Notes under the pieces: generated by a model
What the model was told of the DNA's origin: nothing
Databases searched by the model: none
Seen by the model: the letters and a program-made list of their open reading frames with translations, nothing else
Program-made: the position numbers and the translations under genes
DNA from: Viscum album
Taxonomy: Eukaryota > Streptophyta > Magnoliopsida > Santalales > Viscaceae
Assembly: GCA_963277665.1 (NCBI GenBank)
Contig: OY728128.1
Location: 1,868,940,988-1,869,004,987 of the forward strand
Length of the DNA: 64,000 bases
Direction of reading: 5' to 3'
Shown here: positions 37,203-49,840 of the stretch, piece after piece
Layout of the letters: every line of letters starts with the position of its first letter
Numbering within the stretch: the stretch's first letter is position 1

Positions 37203-37798
37203 ATCCCTCAAATGAATTGGGTACTCTAGAGATGGAATTTTTCTATATCAGTTATTCCATTTATTATAGTTATAATGAATGAGGATTTTCCAAGTTACTG
37301 ACATGATTTATATATCACTGATACAAGTTTTAAATTATTTATTTGAGAAAAATGAGTGTGTGGTTTCATCTGAAAATTATTTGTTATATTTCACTCAATG
37401 AAAATTAAGTTCGTTTTAAACATTTTATGAGGTTTCATGTTTTTCACTAGACTAATTAAATTCTTCTTTTTATTTCCCTTACTGAGCTCTTTGTTCTCAT
37501 CCTATGTTATAAAATTTTTTTCACAGGATTTAAGGATGGGTAAAGGAAAAGAATAGTCTATTTTTAATGTCATGAAGATTTTTAATGAAATGAAATAATG
37601 TTTTATTTCAATAATTTAACATTATTGGAGAATTTTTTATTGATCAGAAGTGTCCATTGTGTATATATATGGCTTTATAATATAAGAGTTATGAACCAAT
37701 TCTCTAAAACTCGAAACCCGAAATTATCCTTAAAGGTAAGATAATTAGATCTTGAATTAAATCTCAAGATTATATAATGTTTAATATAGTTCCTAACA

Positions 37799-39080
37799 TG
37801 GTAACATTCACTATAAATACCATTCAATAATGATAGTGAATCATATTGTATTTTCACCATATTGATAAAGGGTATACAATTTAGTCAATAATTTTCCCTA
37901 TAGATCGGCATTATGATATCTAGATAAACACCCTTCAATCAAAGATTTTTAAAAATAGGTATTCATAATAAAAGGAATTGGAAGAGGAGTTATAGATATT
38001 CGTGGTGGATGGTTAGGAAGGACAAAGGTAGTGATGGATCATATCCTTGATAGAGAAGAATATTACATAAGTCATCCCAAGAAATAAGTTGGGTGGAAAT
38101 AATTAAATAATAGTCTTGAATAATGAATAATATGTATTAATGGAGAATGAATCAAATTAAAACCACTTTTTATAACTTTTAGAAAATCCTCTTTGGAAAT
38201 AAGAAATTCCCATGATCTTTTTAAATCATTTTAAATTTAATATTTTATAAAACTAAAATAAAAAATATTTCATTTAGAAACCATAAAAACAAAGAGGTAG
38301 ATTTTCATATAAAATAATAAAGTCGGTGAGAATATGTGTTCATATAGAAGAAATACATAAAAAGAGTATTTAAAAATCATTTCAAATATTATCATAAAAT
38401 GAATAGGTTATAAGTCAAATTCAAAAGGTTATTTTCAAAATTTTGAAGGGAAAACATTTAAAATATTTACCTTTGAAAAATAAAATATAATAATATATTC
38501 TTGAAAATACATATTTTTTATAATAATAATGTATAGTGGAAGATAAAGAAATTTATTTTTAAAGTATAAAAAACCCTTTACATTAAACATTTTGAGATAC
38601 CATTTTTTGAAAATCCACATTGTAAAAAATTTATTAAATTTTTATTTTGAATAGGGTAAACTAGAATTATGAAAAAAATTATAAAATAATCCAAATTAAA
38701 TTTCCTTAAAAAAGGGTAGAACATTATTAGGAAGGAAAACATGGACATGGAAGTAACGATTCATTAATAAGAATCTGAGTTGTTCTTAATAACATTACAC
38801 TTTTATTTCAGAAAATTTTTTATCAATGAAGTGGTTGTTTATGAGGAGAATTATTTTTACCAAAGAAAAAAATGAATAATATATAAAATAGGGGAATTTT
38901 AGGATCATATTAATCTTGAAAATTATATTCAAGTCAGAAATATGTTGACCCAATGAATCGTAAATTGAGTTGATGAAACACTTATAGAATTGTTAATATA
39001 GGAATTATAGCATATTGTGGGGAATATTATAAAATTTAAATTAAAATATTGTTAAATGTATTATATTTAAATACATTAAA
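37799..39080. other. Unassigned AT-rich stretch after the old element
   Basis: No coding family, LTR edge or RNA gene recognised. A 9-bp inverted pair ATTCACTAT / ATAGTGAAT (37807-37815 and 37833-37841) lies just beyond the insertion site. The frames at 37675-37860 and 38435-38620 are short and show no known motif. Confidence 0.5.
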
Positions 39081-40150
39081 TCAATTGAGTAGTGACTACT
39101 CATAATAAGATAAATTAAGGTTCACAATATCAAACATATCCAATGCTGTTAAAAATGATACAAGGAAACCATTTCCTAGTTTACCCACGTAGTCGAATGC
39201 ACATTAATATCCTATAAAAATATTAAATATAACAATAACATATTTTATAACCTTATTCATGTATATATACTTTTATAAACATAATTTATGGTTATTCTCT
39301 ACATGTATATTAGTTAGTTTTATCTATTTCTCAATATATGGGGTGAGTGATCAAGATCATTTTGAACTAGTTTCATAATAGTGGTATTGTTCCTCATTAA
39401 TCAACCAAATTTAATCCTTTATAGATAATAAAACTTATATGAATTGATGTTTTAGGATATTTTATTAAATCATCATTTCATTCAATTATAGTTACTTATG
39501 TTTCTTGTAGAGGAAATTGATGATGATAATGCTACAGTGATTTTTAAAAAAATGAACGGTGGTGAATTAATTAAGGTGTTATTTTTTTATACTACTAAAT
39601 TAAAACAAAATAAATCATTATTTACTTATTATTATCCAATATTATTTTTCTAATGACATCATTTATAAAAATTTATATCATTGTTCATGTAGGTGGTTAA
39701 ACTGACCCAATAAGAACATGTTACACTCTATGTGTGAGCATGACTATAAAAGAGATTATCTTATTATAATATCACTATAAAAAAGGTATAATGAAATTAT
39801 TTATATGTAATTAAATTGAAAATAATAATTGGGATGATTTATAATAATAATTTAACTAGAAAATAATTTTTTTCTTATAAATAAATCGGGTTTCCTCTTT
39901 GCATTTTTATTTTAGGGGGTTTGTTTTAAAATGACCACTTATTTATAATATTAGTTTTATAATTACTAAATTATATTTATATAATATAAATCCTGACATA
40001 AGAAACATATATATTTATTAAACCCATTTCTAGATCTAATCTTGAATGGTGTTGATGAGTTGTTCATGGAGGCGGCAGTCCACACACACGCATGAGAAAC
40101 TTTTTCATTTTTTTCATAAAATTATAGGGAAGTAGATAATAGATATAAAA
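39080..40150 (-). repeat. Inverted LTR fragment with ~188-bp repeat units
   Basis: On the minus strand, 40120-40050 reads TCATGCGTGTGTGTGGACTG then CCGCCTCCATGAACAA, the repeat core. Another unit at 39720-39650 (TTTAACCACCTACATGAACA) matches 49340-49385 on the plus strand. A further degenerate unit is near 39200. It is a piece of an LTR in opposite orientation to its neighbours, with no coding remains. Confidence 0.55.
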
Positions 40151-42900
40151 TCAATTTAATATCATTTATGTATATCATTTATATTTATTAAATTATATAA
40201 ATATCATAATAATTGGTTTTCTTGAGGTTGTATGAGAATGATAAAGAAAGGAATGTAAAGGGTGGGTAATGCTTACGTTGAGAATTCAGATCTTCTGTTG
40301 AAGTATTATATGGAAATTAAGGACTTGTGAAACTTTATTAAGTGTATAGGGTTATAAAAATGTAGATTAGGTCTCAAAATAAGTCAATTGTCTAGATTTT
40401 GATGAGAATTTCTATCAATGTGTGTGTCTTTTAAAATTATAGAAGTGAGATCCTTTTATTAATGAAAAGTGGTAAAAATATTTAGAAAAGAATGTGACTT
40501 AAGGGGTAAGAATAGAATTGAAAAAAAAAGGTGATTTAGGTGGAGAAATTGGATATTTATGTGTGAAATTCAAAACTAAAAAATATATTCTATAAGTCTA
40601 AGTATCAAAGTGATTTAGTAAAATTCATGCTACATTAGATTGCCCATTTTAAAACATATCATTCTTGATTAAATATTTGTCATGATTAATGTTTTATCAC
40701 TAATAATATAATATAAACTTTATTATAGAGTTAAATGTATAAATTTTAGTTTTGACTCCATTTAATATAATTTAATTTCAAAATATGAGAAAAATATTTT
40801 TAAATTAAGACATGTAATGTGTTGAAAACTATTTTTGCAGAAAAAAATATTTTTTTAATCATTAAGTATTCTTATACTTTTTTAACAATGATATACAAAT
40901 AAATTAATGTTTATTTTATATGTACAAATGTTTGAATAATATATTTGAATCTTAATTAAAAATATATTCATTTAATTTTAAAAAATACACAATATATAGA
41001 TAAGTGTCATTTATTGAAAAATAATCGCTTTACCGTTGTATGAAATATTTTCCATAGTAACTTAATGTTATTACTAAAAATGTAATTTACCTTATTACAT
41101 AATATGAACATGTTGATATAAAATAATGAAATAATTTTAATATTCATAACGGTTAAAAAAATTAATTTTAATATTATCACACATAACACATAAAAATGGT
41201 TTTTAGAAAATGTTTCTTTTTAAGATTAAAATATTTGTGTAGTATAAACTAATCAATTTCATTGAAATTCATGATATAAATTTTTTTACTATTAAAACTA
41301 AATTTTATTTGGATTAAAAATAAATCTAAAACTGGAAATTACCATTAAAATATGTAATTAAGAGAAATGACTCAAAAATGTTTTAAAATTAGATTAATGT
41401 GTCACTATTATTCAAAAATATAGAACATGGGCTTTCTAAGATCAAAATAATATTTTAAAATATTTAGTTTTAATCCTAAAATAAATATTTCATTTATTAA
41501 ATTTTTTAATAAACTTCTATGTCATTCTAATATAATGATAGTCATAAAATTTATAATTTTAGTTAAAATTGTAATTTTCACTATTAACTTAAAAATTATT
41601 TATTTAGAAAAATCCAAAAAAATAATCATAGGATAATTTTGATATTATAAATTAAAAAATGAAATTAATTTTAAAAATATTATATTATAAAGTTTATAAA
41701 TTTAGATCTTATATAAAAAATCCATATATAATGGAAATTTCATTTTTTAAAGATTCCATTTTAAAACTTTATGCATTCAAAATCATATTTTTTTATAAAT
41801 GCATAACTGACTAAAAAAAATTATTTACCATAGGTTTTTTATTCTTTAATTTTCTTAATGATATTTAAATATTATTTCAGGTCTCATTTTAGTTTGGTGT
41901 TACATGTGTTGAAAGTTTTCAAACATAATATTTATGTAAGGAAAATACATAGTGAAATATCAAGTTAATAGAGGTATCATATAATATAAATAAAAATATG
42001 GTTTTGATATAGATTAATTATAAACCTAAATTTTTTATATAGGTTTTAAGATCAATTAAAACCTAGATGAAGTATATAGAAAGATTTCATCATCTCAATT
42101 TTGAGTCATTGATATATGATTCATGTTTAGTACTTATGTTCTTTTAAGTGACGTATAAATAGCAAAATATATGTATTTTAAAATAATTTTAAATCAATTT
42201 AAGGTATTTGTAGACACATCCAATTTTTCCTCTTTCAATGAAAATTGTTTCAATCATTACCAAACATATAAGGATATCTTTTCTAATATCACTTGGAAAT
42301 CAAGATTGTATATGTTTAAAGTACTATTTGGATTAATTGTATGTTATATCTCTCTAAAATATTATCTTATTTTTTCACATATGGTTATTCTTGGGGTTTA
42401 TATATCTTCTTACCATTTCACTTCCCATTCACAATTTAACTAAAAGGTGCTATATATGTGGAGATGACCTTTACTTGTATATTCAGTCTTGAATTGTTCT
42501 ATTCCATAATCTTATAATTTATTTTCATTTATAAATGACTTTCACTAAACATATATGATTTATATATGTCATTTTCTATTGGACATAACATTATTTACAA
42601 AATTATGAATGGAATTTATATTTAATATTTTACACATTGTTCATTTTCTATTGTCATTGACTTTCTTTAAAAAAGTGTTAAAATATATTTTTTTAACATT
42701 TTGGTTAAGATAAAATTTTCACACAATATTATTTAGTTTTATTTATAAATATTTCATTATATTTTTTCATAGGTTTATAATAAAATTTTAATTATTATTA
42801 TTTTAAATATTATACTTTTAAATATAATTTTTTACCCAAATATAATTTTTAATTATTAATATTTTTTTATGTAGTTTTATTACTTATCATAAAAAGTGTT
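40150..42900. other. Unassigned AT-rich stretch
   Basis: No gene family, LTR edge or clear repeat was recognised. A 90-residue open frame at 42171-42443 has no known motif and no supporting signals, and the frame at 41007-41189 likewise. It probably represents eroded transposon sequence. Confidence 0.4.
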
Positions 42901-45400
42901 ATTTTTTATAGATTAATCCATTATTTTTTGTTATGTTTCATTGGGAATATGATCTTAAGATACCATCTACCTTATTTCTTTGAATGGATCATGATCATGT
43001 CTTATAGAAATTTTTAGGAAACCTATTTCTTTCCACTTGATTAATTAATGTTTTATAGAATTATGATTTTTTTTATATTCATATGGAACACATATGTATC
43101 TTTTTTAATTATTTTATGGGTTGAAATTAAATTTAATATCCATTAAATGAATTGGTTAAATATTTATATCTAATGAGATGATAGGGAATTGATTGTAAAA
43201 AAAATTGTGTAAGGGTCTCTATAAACAAGTTGATAGGTGGGGCTAGAATTATATAGCCCAATAATGAATTGGGTAAAACATTATATCTCATGAGTCAATA
43301 TATCATGGATTGGGGAGTAAACTCATTCCACTATGAGACTTTATCCACTATGTGGTGATGGTCTTGGAAGTGGGCCTTGATATAAGAAATTATTTTCTAT
43401 TCTTATGTATATGTCACATTCTTATTCGATATATATATGATATATAACATACCTATGTAATGTTTTGATGGGTCATTATTATCAAAATTGTTTCTGCACT
43501 CCAATGATTTATGTATTTTTTCATTTCAAATGACTTATGCAATGACTCTTTTTATCAATGTTTTACTGGCTATGATTTTATAATACTATTTTCAAGCACC
43601 TTGATTTCATTCTCATACCCACATGTTTAAAATTAGTTCACATGTGTTATTTGATAAATATCTCTTATGTTCACCTCTTAATGAGAATCCAAGATCATCC
43701 ATTTCATATTTTTCCATTATCTATGTTAGGAATAATAGTATAACATATAAAATGTTTATAAGGGTGTCTTTTGTGGTGAAAATATGGTGAAATGTTTATA
43801 ATAGAGTAAAATAAGATGTTTGTGTATATAATATCCAAATACATGAAACCTATAGGTATTGGGGTTTGATTTTTTATGATATGTAATTAATATTCATGTA
43901 CACTGATGTAATATATATGCATGTTAAGTTTGGGTTATCTAACATGTATTTTGTTCTATAATGTTGTGGCATTTCTATCGGTCTCTATAGGCATAATCTT
44001 GTGTTATTTTCAATCTTACATAATTGGAAACATTTACATGAATAGTAAATGTTCCTTATAGATTAGATGGAATTTTATATGTATGAATATTTTTGGATTA
44101 TATATTTAGGTGACTAGCCCAAAATGTATATTATGTAAAGAGTTACACAATAATATTTTATGAACATATAAATATTGTTGATGTAATAGGGATTATAAAG
44201 ATAAATTTTTATAAGAATGCACACCCTAAGGAATAAAATATAAAATAATAAATATTTAATATGGTGTAATAGTTATTAATTCAATATTAATATGTTGTAT
44301 ATAAAATTGGGGATGCTTTAAGAGAAAACCAATCAAATATCAAGTGTGAGATTTATTCCAATGTGACACTTGTCATGACCTCAATAATTAATTATGAGTG
44401 ATCATAACCATTAGCTTTCCATGGATTATCTTGTGTAAAGAAAAAATGTAATGAGTTTAACCTAACAATTATATTACTTATTCATAGAATTTTATTTTGG
44501 TTACTCTTAATTGGGAAACCCTAACCATTATGATACTATAAAAATATACTCGAGTGAAACCCAATAATGATATTGGTTAAATATTTATCCATAAAAATAT
44601 CCATGAATCATATATGATATGATTGAAAATTATTTTCTATTGGTAATAGTCATGGATTATTTACATGAAATTTTTTGTAAGTTTGGATGAGATATGGATG
44701 TTTCCTTTATAAATTTATATGTTGTGTTGAGTTGTCATTTCTTATCAGTCCTTATTAAAAGAATATAAAATGTGATACACATATGATAAAATATTATAAT
44801 TTAGATAATGAAAACATCATTATCAAGATTGAATGTGAGATTGATTTTAGATAATGAAAATTAAATGGTAGCAACTTCCCTGAATGCTACTAGAACTTGA
44901 GAATAGTTCCCAAGAAAGAAGGAAAATTCTATGTGTTGTTACAACCAATTTCAATGTAACTGAATACTAATTTTGTTTGAAAAATAGAGATAGATGCTAA
45001 TTATAAAAATATAAAATATTAATCAATATTATCTACACTCATTATCATGGCCATTGAAGAAAATTTTCAAAAAACAATAAGTGACCATGGATGATATAAG
45101 GACCTGATATTTCACTGTACATTTTCATTAAATAAACAATGTATCTAAAAGTCTTGTCCAAAACAAACATTGAACTAAAATAAAAACATGGTATTTTTTA
45201 CCATTAAATCATGGTCATTGAATTAACAAGTATGAATAAGACTGTCTGAGTTTTAAAATATATTAATATATATATATATATATGTGTTATTTTATAAAAA
45301 AATTCCTAATCTGTTATTGTGTTTAGGAATCTATGTTTTTATGCAACATTATTTTTATTAAATAGTACTAAGTATTTTATTTATAATTAATAATTTTAAC
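42900..45400 (+). other. LTR-like remnant with conserved block
   Basis: At 43228-43300 there is GATAGGTGGGGCTAG...ATATAGCCCAATAATGAATTGGGT...ATCTCATGAGTCAA, the same block found near the 3' part of the chromovirus LTRs. The surroundings are AT-rich without coding remains. A short (TA)n run occurs at 45268-45285. Limits are not defined. Confidence 0.4.
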
Positions 45401-46925
45401 AAATTAAAATATTTATTGATTAATTCTATATTTATTAGTGTTTTATAGAAATTATTAATATGAACAACAAGTATTTTAGAAAGTTATTCTCATATAAAAA
45501 CAATTTTTATTATGCTTTATAATTTTATTTAAAAGTTAAATTTATAGATTTTAGATTTTTAAATTTGAAAAATAAAAATAATTTTTTGATTCATCATATA
45601 AAAAATATATTTGTGGAAATTTTTGATATTTTTTTAAAATGATTGATTTTTAAGTGAATAGTGAAAAATAACGTTTTTATAAATAAAATGACTTTTATGA
45701 CATTATTTTTATATAAGTATGGATTTTAAACTAAGAAAATGCTTTTATAATATAAAATATGTATTTTATAAGTGAAATTGTAATTTTAATAATGTTTATT
45801 TTAATTTAAAACCCCATATTTTAAATTTTATAAATTAAGTTATATTTCTATAAATAAATTATTTTCAATACATTATGCATTTAGTATTTCAATTTTTTAT
45901 AATTTTATTAATTTAATAAAATTAAATTAATTTTAAATTTTGAATTAGTAGGTCCAAATTATATAATAAGGATCATTTTATTATTGTGTATGAATGAAAA
46001 ATTACCTAGTTAAAAACTACTTACTATGATTAAAACCAAACAAGAAAAAATGAGTAACCTAATATGTAAATCGATTAAGATGTTAAGAAAATGTTTTTAA
46101 TTTAGTTTTTTGATGTGTTTCTTCACCTTATATGTTCCCCACTACATTATTTCTCATGTTTCCTTCCACATACCTTGAGATTGACTTCCCATTATTGAAT
46201 ATTTTTTGGTATTTATAGAAATTTCTGCCCTTTTCACTTATAAAATGGGAACTTGTCTCCTCACATCACCTCACACCAAAAACAATAATTTTATCCCAAA
46301 AACTAAAAAAATTATGAACATTCATAGACACCATAATAAGGTTCTGTTCTTCTTAATAAATAATCCCTCCATGTTTTAACCCCATTTCAAAAGAGATAAG
46401 CCTATAAGCGATATATCAATTTCTAACCACTCCTTTATTTTTCCATTTCTTTATGTTACCTTATTTTTTCACAAATTTATTTACACTATCTTAAAATGAA
46501 AAGGTTGGTATGATTATTTTACTGTTATTCTATTTTAATGATGATATAATCATTAACTACCTTTCCCTTTTTTATTAAGTTAAAATGAAAATGTCACTCA
46601 TGTGTTGTGCGGACAACTATCTCCTTAAAAAATATGTTTCATTTTCATTTACTACCTTACAAGGCTGGTCATGGTAGGGGATTTATCATATAATTTTGAT
46701 ATTTATAAAATATTTTATATTTTATAATGATAGATCATATTAATTATTTTCCCAGTCTTATAGAAAATGAAATAAGCATCCAATCATATGTGAAGAATAT
46801 CACCTCCATAGAATGATCAATTTTCATTTTTCTTTTCATCGTTGACTTACATGGATATCGGTGAGAATGGATTTAATGAATAAATATTATTTTATTAAAT
46901 TATTAATTTAACATATCTTTACCTT
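45400..46925 (+). repeat. Truncated chromovirus LTR, TATA plus two repeat units
   Basis: A landmark shared by the LTRs, GTGAATAGTGAAAAATAACG, lies at 45654; in other copies it lies about 235-250 bp after the LTR start. TATAAAATGG follows at 46239, then two ~188-bp repeat units with cores near 46619 and 46801. It is closest to the 49840 copy in spacing. It is cut by the LTR-like segment that follows. Confidence 0.55.
46239..46248 (+). promoter_or_regulatory. TATA box in truncated LTR
   Basis: TATAAAATGG is followed by a C-rich leader with CACATCACCTCACACC. It lies about 835 bp from the inferred LTR start. Confidence 0.45.
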
Positions 46926-46929
46926 CTTT

Positions 46930-49110
46930 CAGTTACTTCTTGGACCTCATTTTGATTTTACTTTGTTTGGGGCAAGTGTCAGGATGTTTTGGGTGAAGTT
47001 TGAAAAAATTTCAATGCCCCTTGGGTTGTGCATGTTTAATGCATGGTTAGGGAAATCCAAGTGGTTTGGACCAACAAACATTGTTCCCTATTGAGAAGGT
47101 TTTGAGGGTGGTACATGTTTTTTCCAAACCATGCACCATTGGATAGTGAGGGTATGCACTGTTATAAAATATTTAAACTAATCATGTGGCCAAACCATGA
47201 GCCCCATAGAGAAGTATAGTATGAGGAAATAGTTAGGGAGAAAAGTACTACTAACCATTTGACATGTGAAACAAACTATTAATGTGGGTTCTTAACCCCC
47301 CCCCCCCCTAAAATTTTATTAAACATTATGGGACCCCATTTTAAGATGAAAAACTCTCCCTATTTCACCCTTATCTATTTGTTTTCTTCTTGAGGCTCTC
47401 TAAAGGATTCCTTGGATCTCCAACCCTCTTTCCCAACAAATCGAAGTAAAAGTAGATGATTTGAACCCTTTCCTATAATTGGATATACTCTCACATATTT
47501 TCTCTTGATCTTCACTTCTATTATTCTTTTGGAGTGATATATTATCATATTATTGATATTTCTAATCTCTATTTTGATGGGTCTTGATTCTAGATTTGAA
47601 TCATTAATATATTATGACCTCATTCATTATTGGTGGATCCTGTTGCAAGTGTTGTGTTAATTTGGTCTCATGATTTAAGTTAGGTGGTTCTAAAAATATT
47701 TACCTTACAATTGAAGCACTATATTACTTGATTTATTTCAAATTATTTTTTAATTTATTTGAAAACCCAAATTTGAGGTGATTTGACGATAAATTTAAAA
47801 AGGATATGGAGATTGTGAAAAAAACCCAAATTTCAATGGAAATGAAATCATGGGGAATATTTTGTGAAAAATAATTTAATTATATGAATATTATTTTGAT
47901 GAAATTATTGAATATATATTCTTGAGAAAAAATGGATTAAAATAAAATATTGTTTGAAAAGGATTGAATTTGTTAAAAACCTGTGTTTTAGTTTTTAAGG
48001 TGAAAAGTCATGTTGAAACTGAAAATTGGGAAATTAAACTATGATTGATGAAATTATTGGAAATTTATGATTTTCCCAAATATTAATTAATTGATTTTTT
48101 GTATCACATATAATCTTTAGTAGTTATTGGGTGATTTTGATAAGAACACTGGGACTTTAACTACCTAAAAATGGATTGATGATGAAAATTCTAACTAACC
48201 AAGTTCAGAATGATTCCCCATGATGGGTCCCCTAATGGGGAGTATATTGATTTTCTATAATGGGTCCCTAATTGGGTGTATATTTGAGTTTTCACACCTA
48301 TATTGAGTCATTATGATGATTGAGAAGTGTGAGGATCCTAATGTTAGAAACTAACATACTATAGGGATTATTATGATTGTGCTTTGCTTTATTGTCTTGA
48401 CTTGATTATACACTATATTGACTTTAGAAATATTTTATTCATACCAATTAATTTATATAAATTCTTTTATACTAAGTTTTAATTTAATCATGTTTTGATA
48501 TAACTATCATCTTTGTGAGTTGAAATAATGTTTTGTTGAAAATATGTAAATTCCATTCCATGCCTTGTTTTATTTAAATTAAAAGAATAAATGTTTTATT
48601 AATATGTTATTAATTATGGAACACTTGGAGAGGACCTACTAGTTTGTTTATCTCACACCCTACCTTTTACCTCAATAATCTATGGATTGTCTTTTTCTAA
48701 GTCCAACAAAAGGTAAGGGTCACATGGAGGAGGTGTATGTTCTTGATCCTTGGGGCCCGAAATAGGGGAGGTGACCTGTGGAGATGTGATTTACCCAATA
48801 CAAGGGTTGTATGAAATTTTTTATTTATATATTTTTTTCATTGATAATGTACTATTTTGGTTATTGTTTTGCCTTTTTTTTGGTACTTTCTCCTTGAGTA
48901 GTGTTGACATACCAACTTGTATCGTTTATCTTCCATTTTTTATGGAAAAATAATTCCCTCTTTTTCTTGTATGATGTCAGGAGCTAGTCTCCAACTTGTG
49001 GGGATCGGGAACACCTTACGGGCTATGTTATGGCCAACTCAGGTATTAGTGTACTAGGTTATCTGGTCTGCTTCATGATAATTAATGTTTTTAAAGACAT
49101 ATTGTCTAAC
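46930..49110 (+). mobile_element. Probable solo LTR of the 52622-61902 family
   Basis: It shares vocabulary and order with the LTR of the 52622-61902 element read on its own strand: GGATGTTTTGGGTGAAG, CCAAGTGGTTTGGACCAA, CCAAACCATGCACC, GTGAGGGTATGCAC, then a TATA-like region at 47162-47175. Length is also about 2 kb. No pol sequence flanks it. Unusual features are a run of 13 C at 47296-47308 and a GC-richer tail with GGGATCGGGAACACCTTACG at 48999-49020. The frame at 48750-48953 lies within it and shows no known family. Confidence 0.5.
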
Positions 49111-49840
49111 CTATTAACAATATGGGCAATAAACAATTGTGGTGAATTAAACCATCTAATAGAGCATTCTAAGAGACAAAAATGATTTCTTCACACTATG
49201 AAATGATGTCATGTGTGTTATATTTTTCATATAATTATCTCCAATTCTAATATAACACACTAATAAACAATAAATATGGTTATCATGTTTTTTTTAAATG
49301 ATATTTCATCTAAATCATTTCATAATCATCACTTAATTATGGTATGCTCTTATTTTGGTCAATTTAACCACCTACATAAACAATAATATAAATTAATATC
49401 ATGGATAAGTATGAGAATTTAATTTCATGTAATATATTATATAAATTATTAAATAATTTTTTTCTGTAATTTTAATATAAATACTTAACTCGTTATTTAA
49501 TAAAACACCCTTCAATTAGTAAGATTAATCAAAACATGTTCATTTACAAATTCATCTTTTAAGATTGTAACCAATACTCCCATGAAATTAAATTATAACA
49601 TTATAAATAATTATAAAACATAAAATCTAGTACCATTTATGATTTTAAAAAAATTAAATTTTGAATAAAAAATGAATAACAACACCAAGATTATGAAATT
49701 GGTTCTAAACGACCAGGGTTGCCCACACCTAATAATGGAAATATATAATAAAAAAAAATATACATCAAGAGAATTGTTATAAATGAAATTTATAAAATGT
49801 TATCTATACCAACCCAGGTAATGAAAATATTAAACCAATT
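49110..49840 (+). repeat. LTR fragment with two ~188-bp repeat units
   Basis: Units are recognisable at 49190-49230 (TTCACACTATGAAATGATGT) and 49345-49390 (TTTAACCACCTACATAAACA), 177 bp apart. The second matches 39650-39720 inverted. The rest is AT-rich with no coding remains. Confidence 0.45.

Larger units (their letters stand above)
13994..37798 (+). mobile_element. Old chromovirus (Ty3/gypsy, Tekay/Del-like), interrupted
   Basis: A full-length element on the plus strand: 5' LTR 13994-17762, initiator-Met primer site 17765-17775, gag, protease, RT to 20062, then a foreign insertion (20063-31677 plus target duplication), then the rest of RT, RNase H, integrase, chromodomain, and 3' LTR 34027-37798. 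GGTAA lies directly before the left edge (13989-13993) and at 37800-37804, one base past the right edge, and is the probable target duplication. Without the insertion the element is about 12.2 kb. Every coding part carries stops and frameshifts. It is older than the element inside it. Confidence 0.85.
34027..37798 (+). repeat. 3' LTR of the old chromovirus
   Basis: About 3.77 kb, aligned end to end with 13994-17762. It ends TCCTAACA, keeping the CA lost in the 5' copy. It retains TATAAAAGG, the ~188-bp repeat array, the 26-bp array and the conserved block GTTGGGTCCATGATATCCCT near 37190. The stretch 33971-34026 before it should hold the purine tract, but only weak purine runs are seen. Confidence 0.82.

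Noticed and set aside
42171..42443. 90-residue open frame in otherwise empty DNA
   Set aside because: The length is expected by chance in this much sequence, and no motif, promoter or homologue was recognised.
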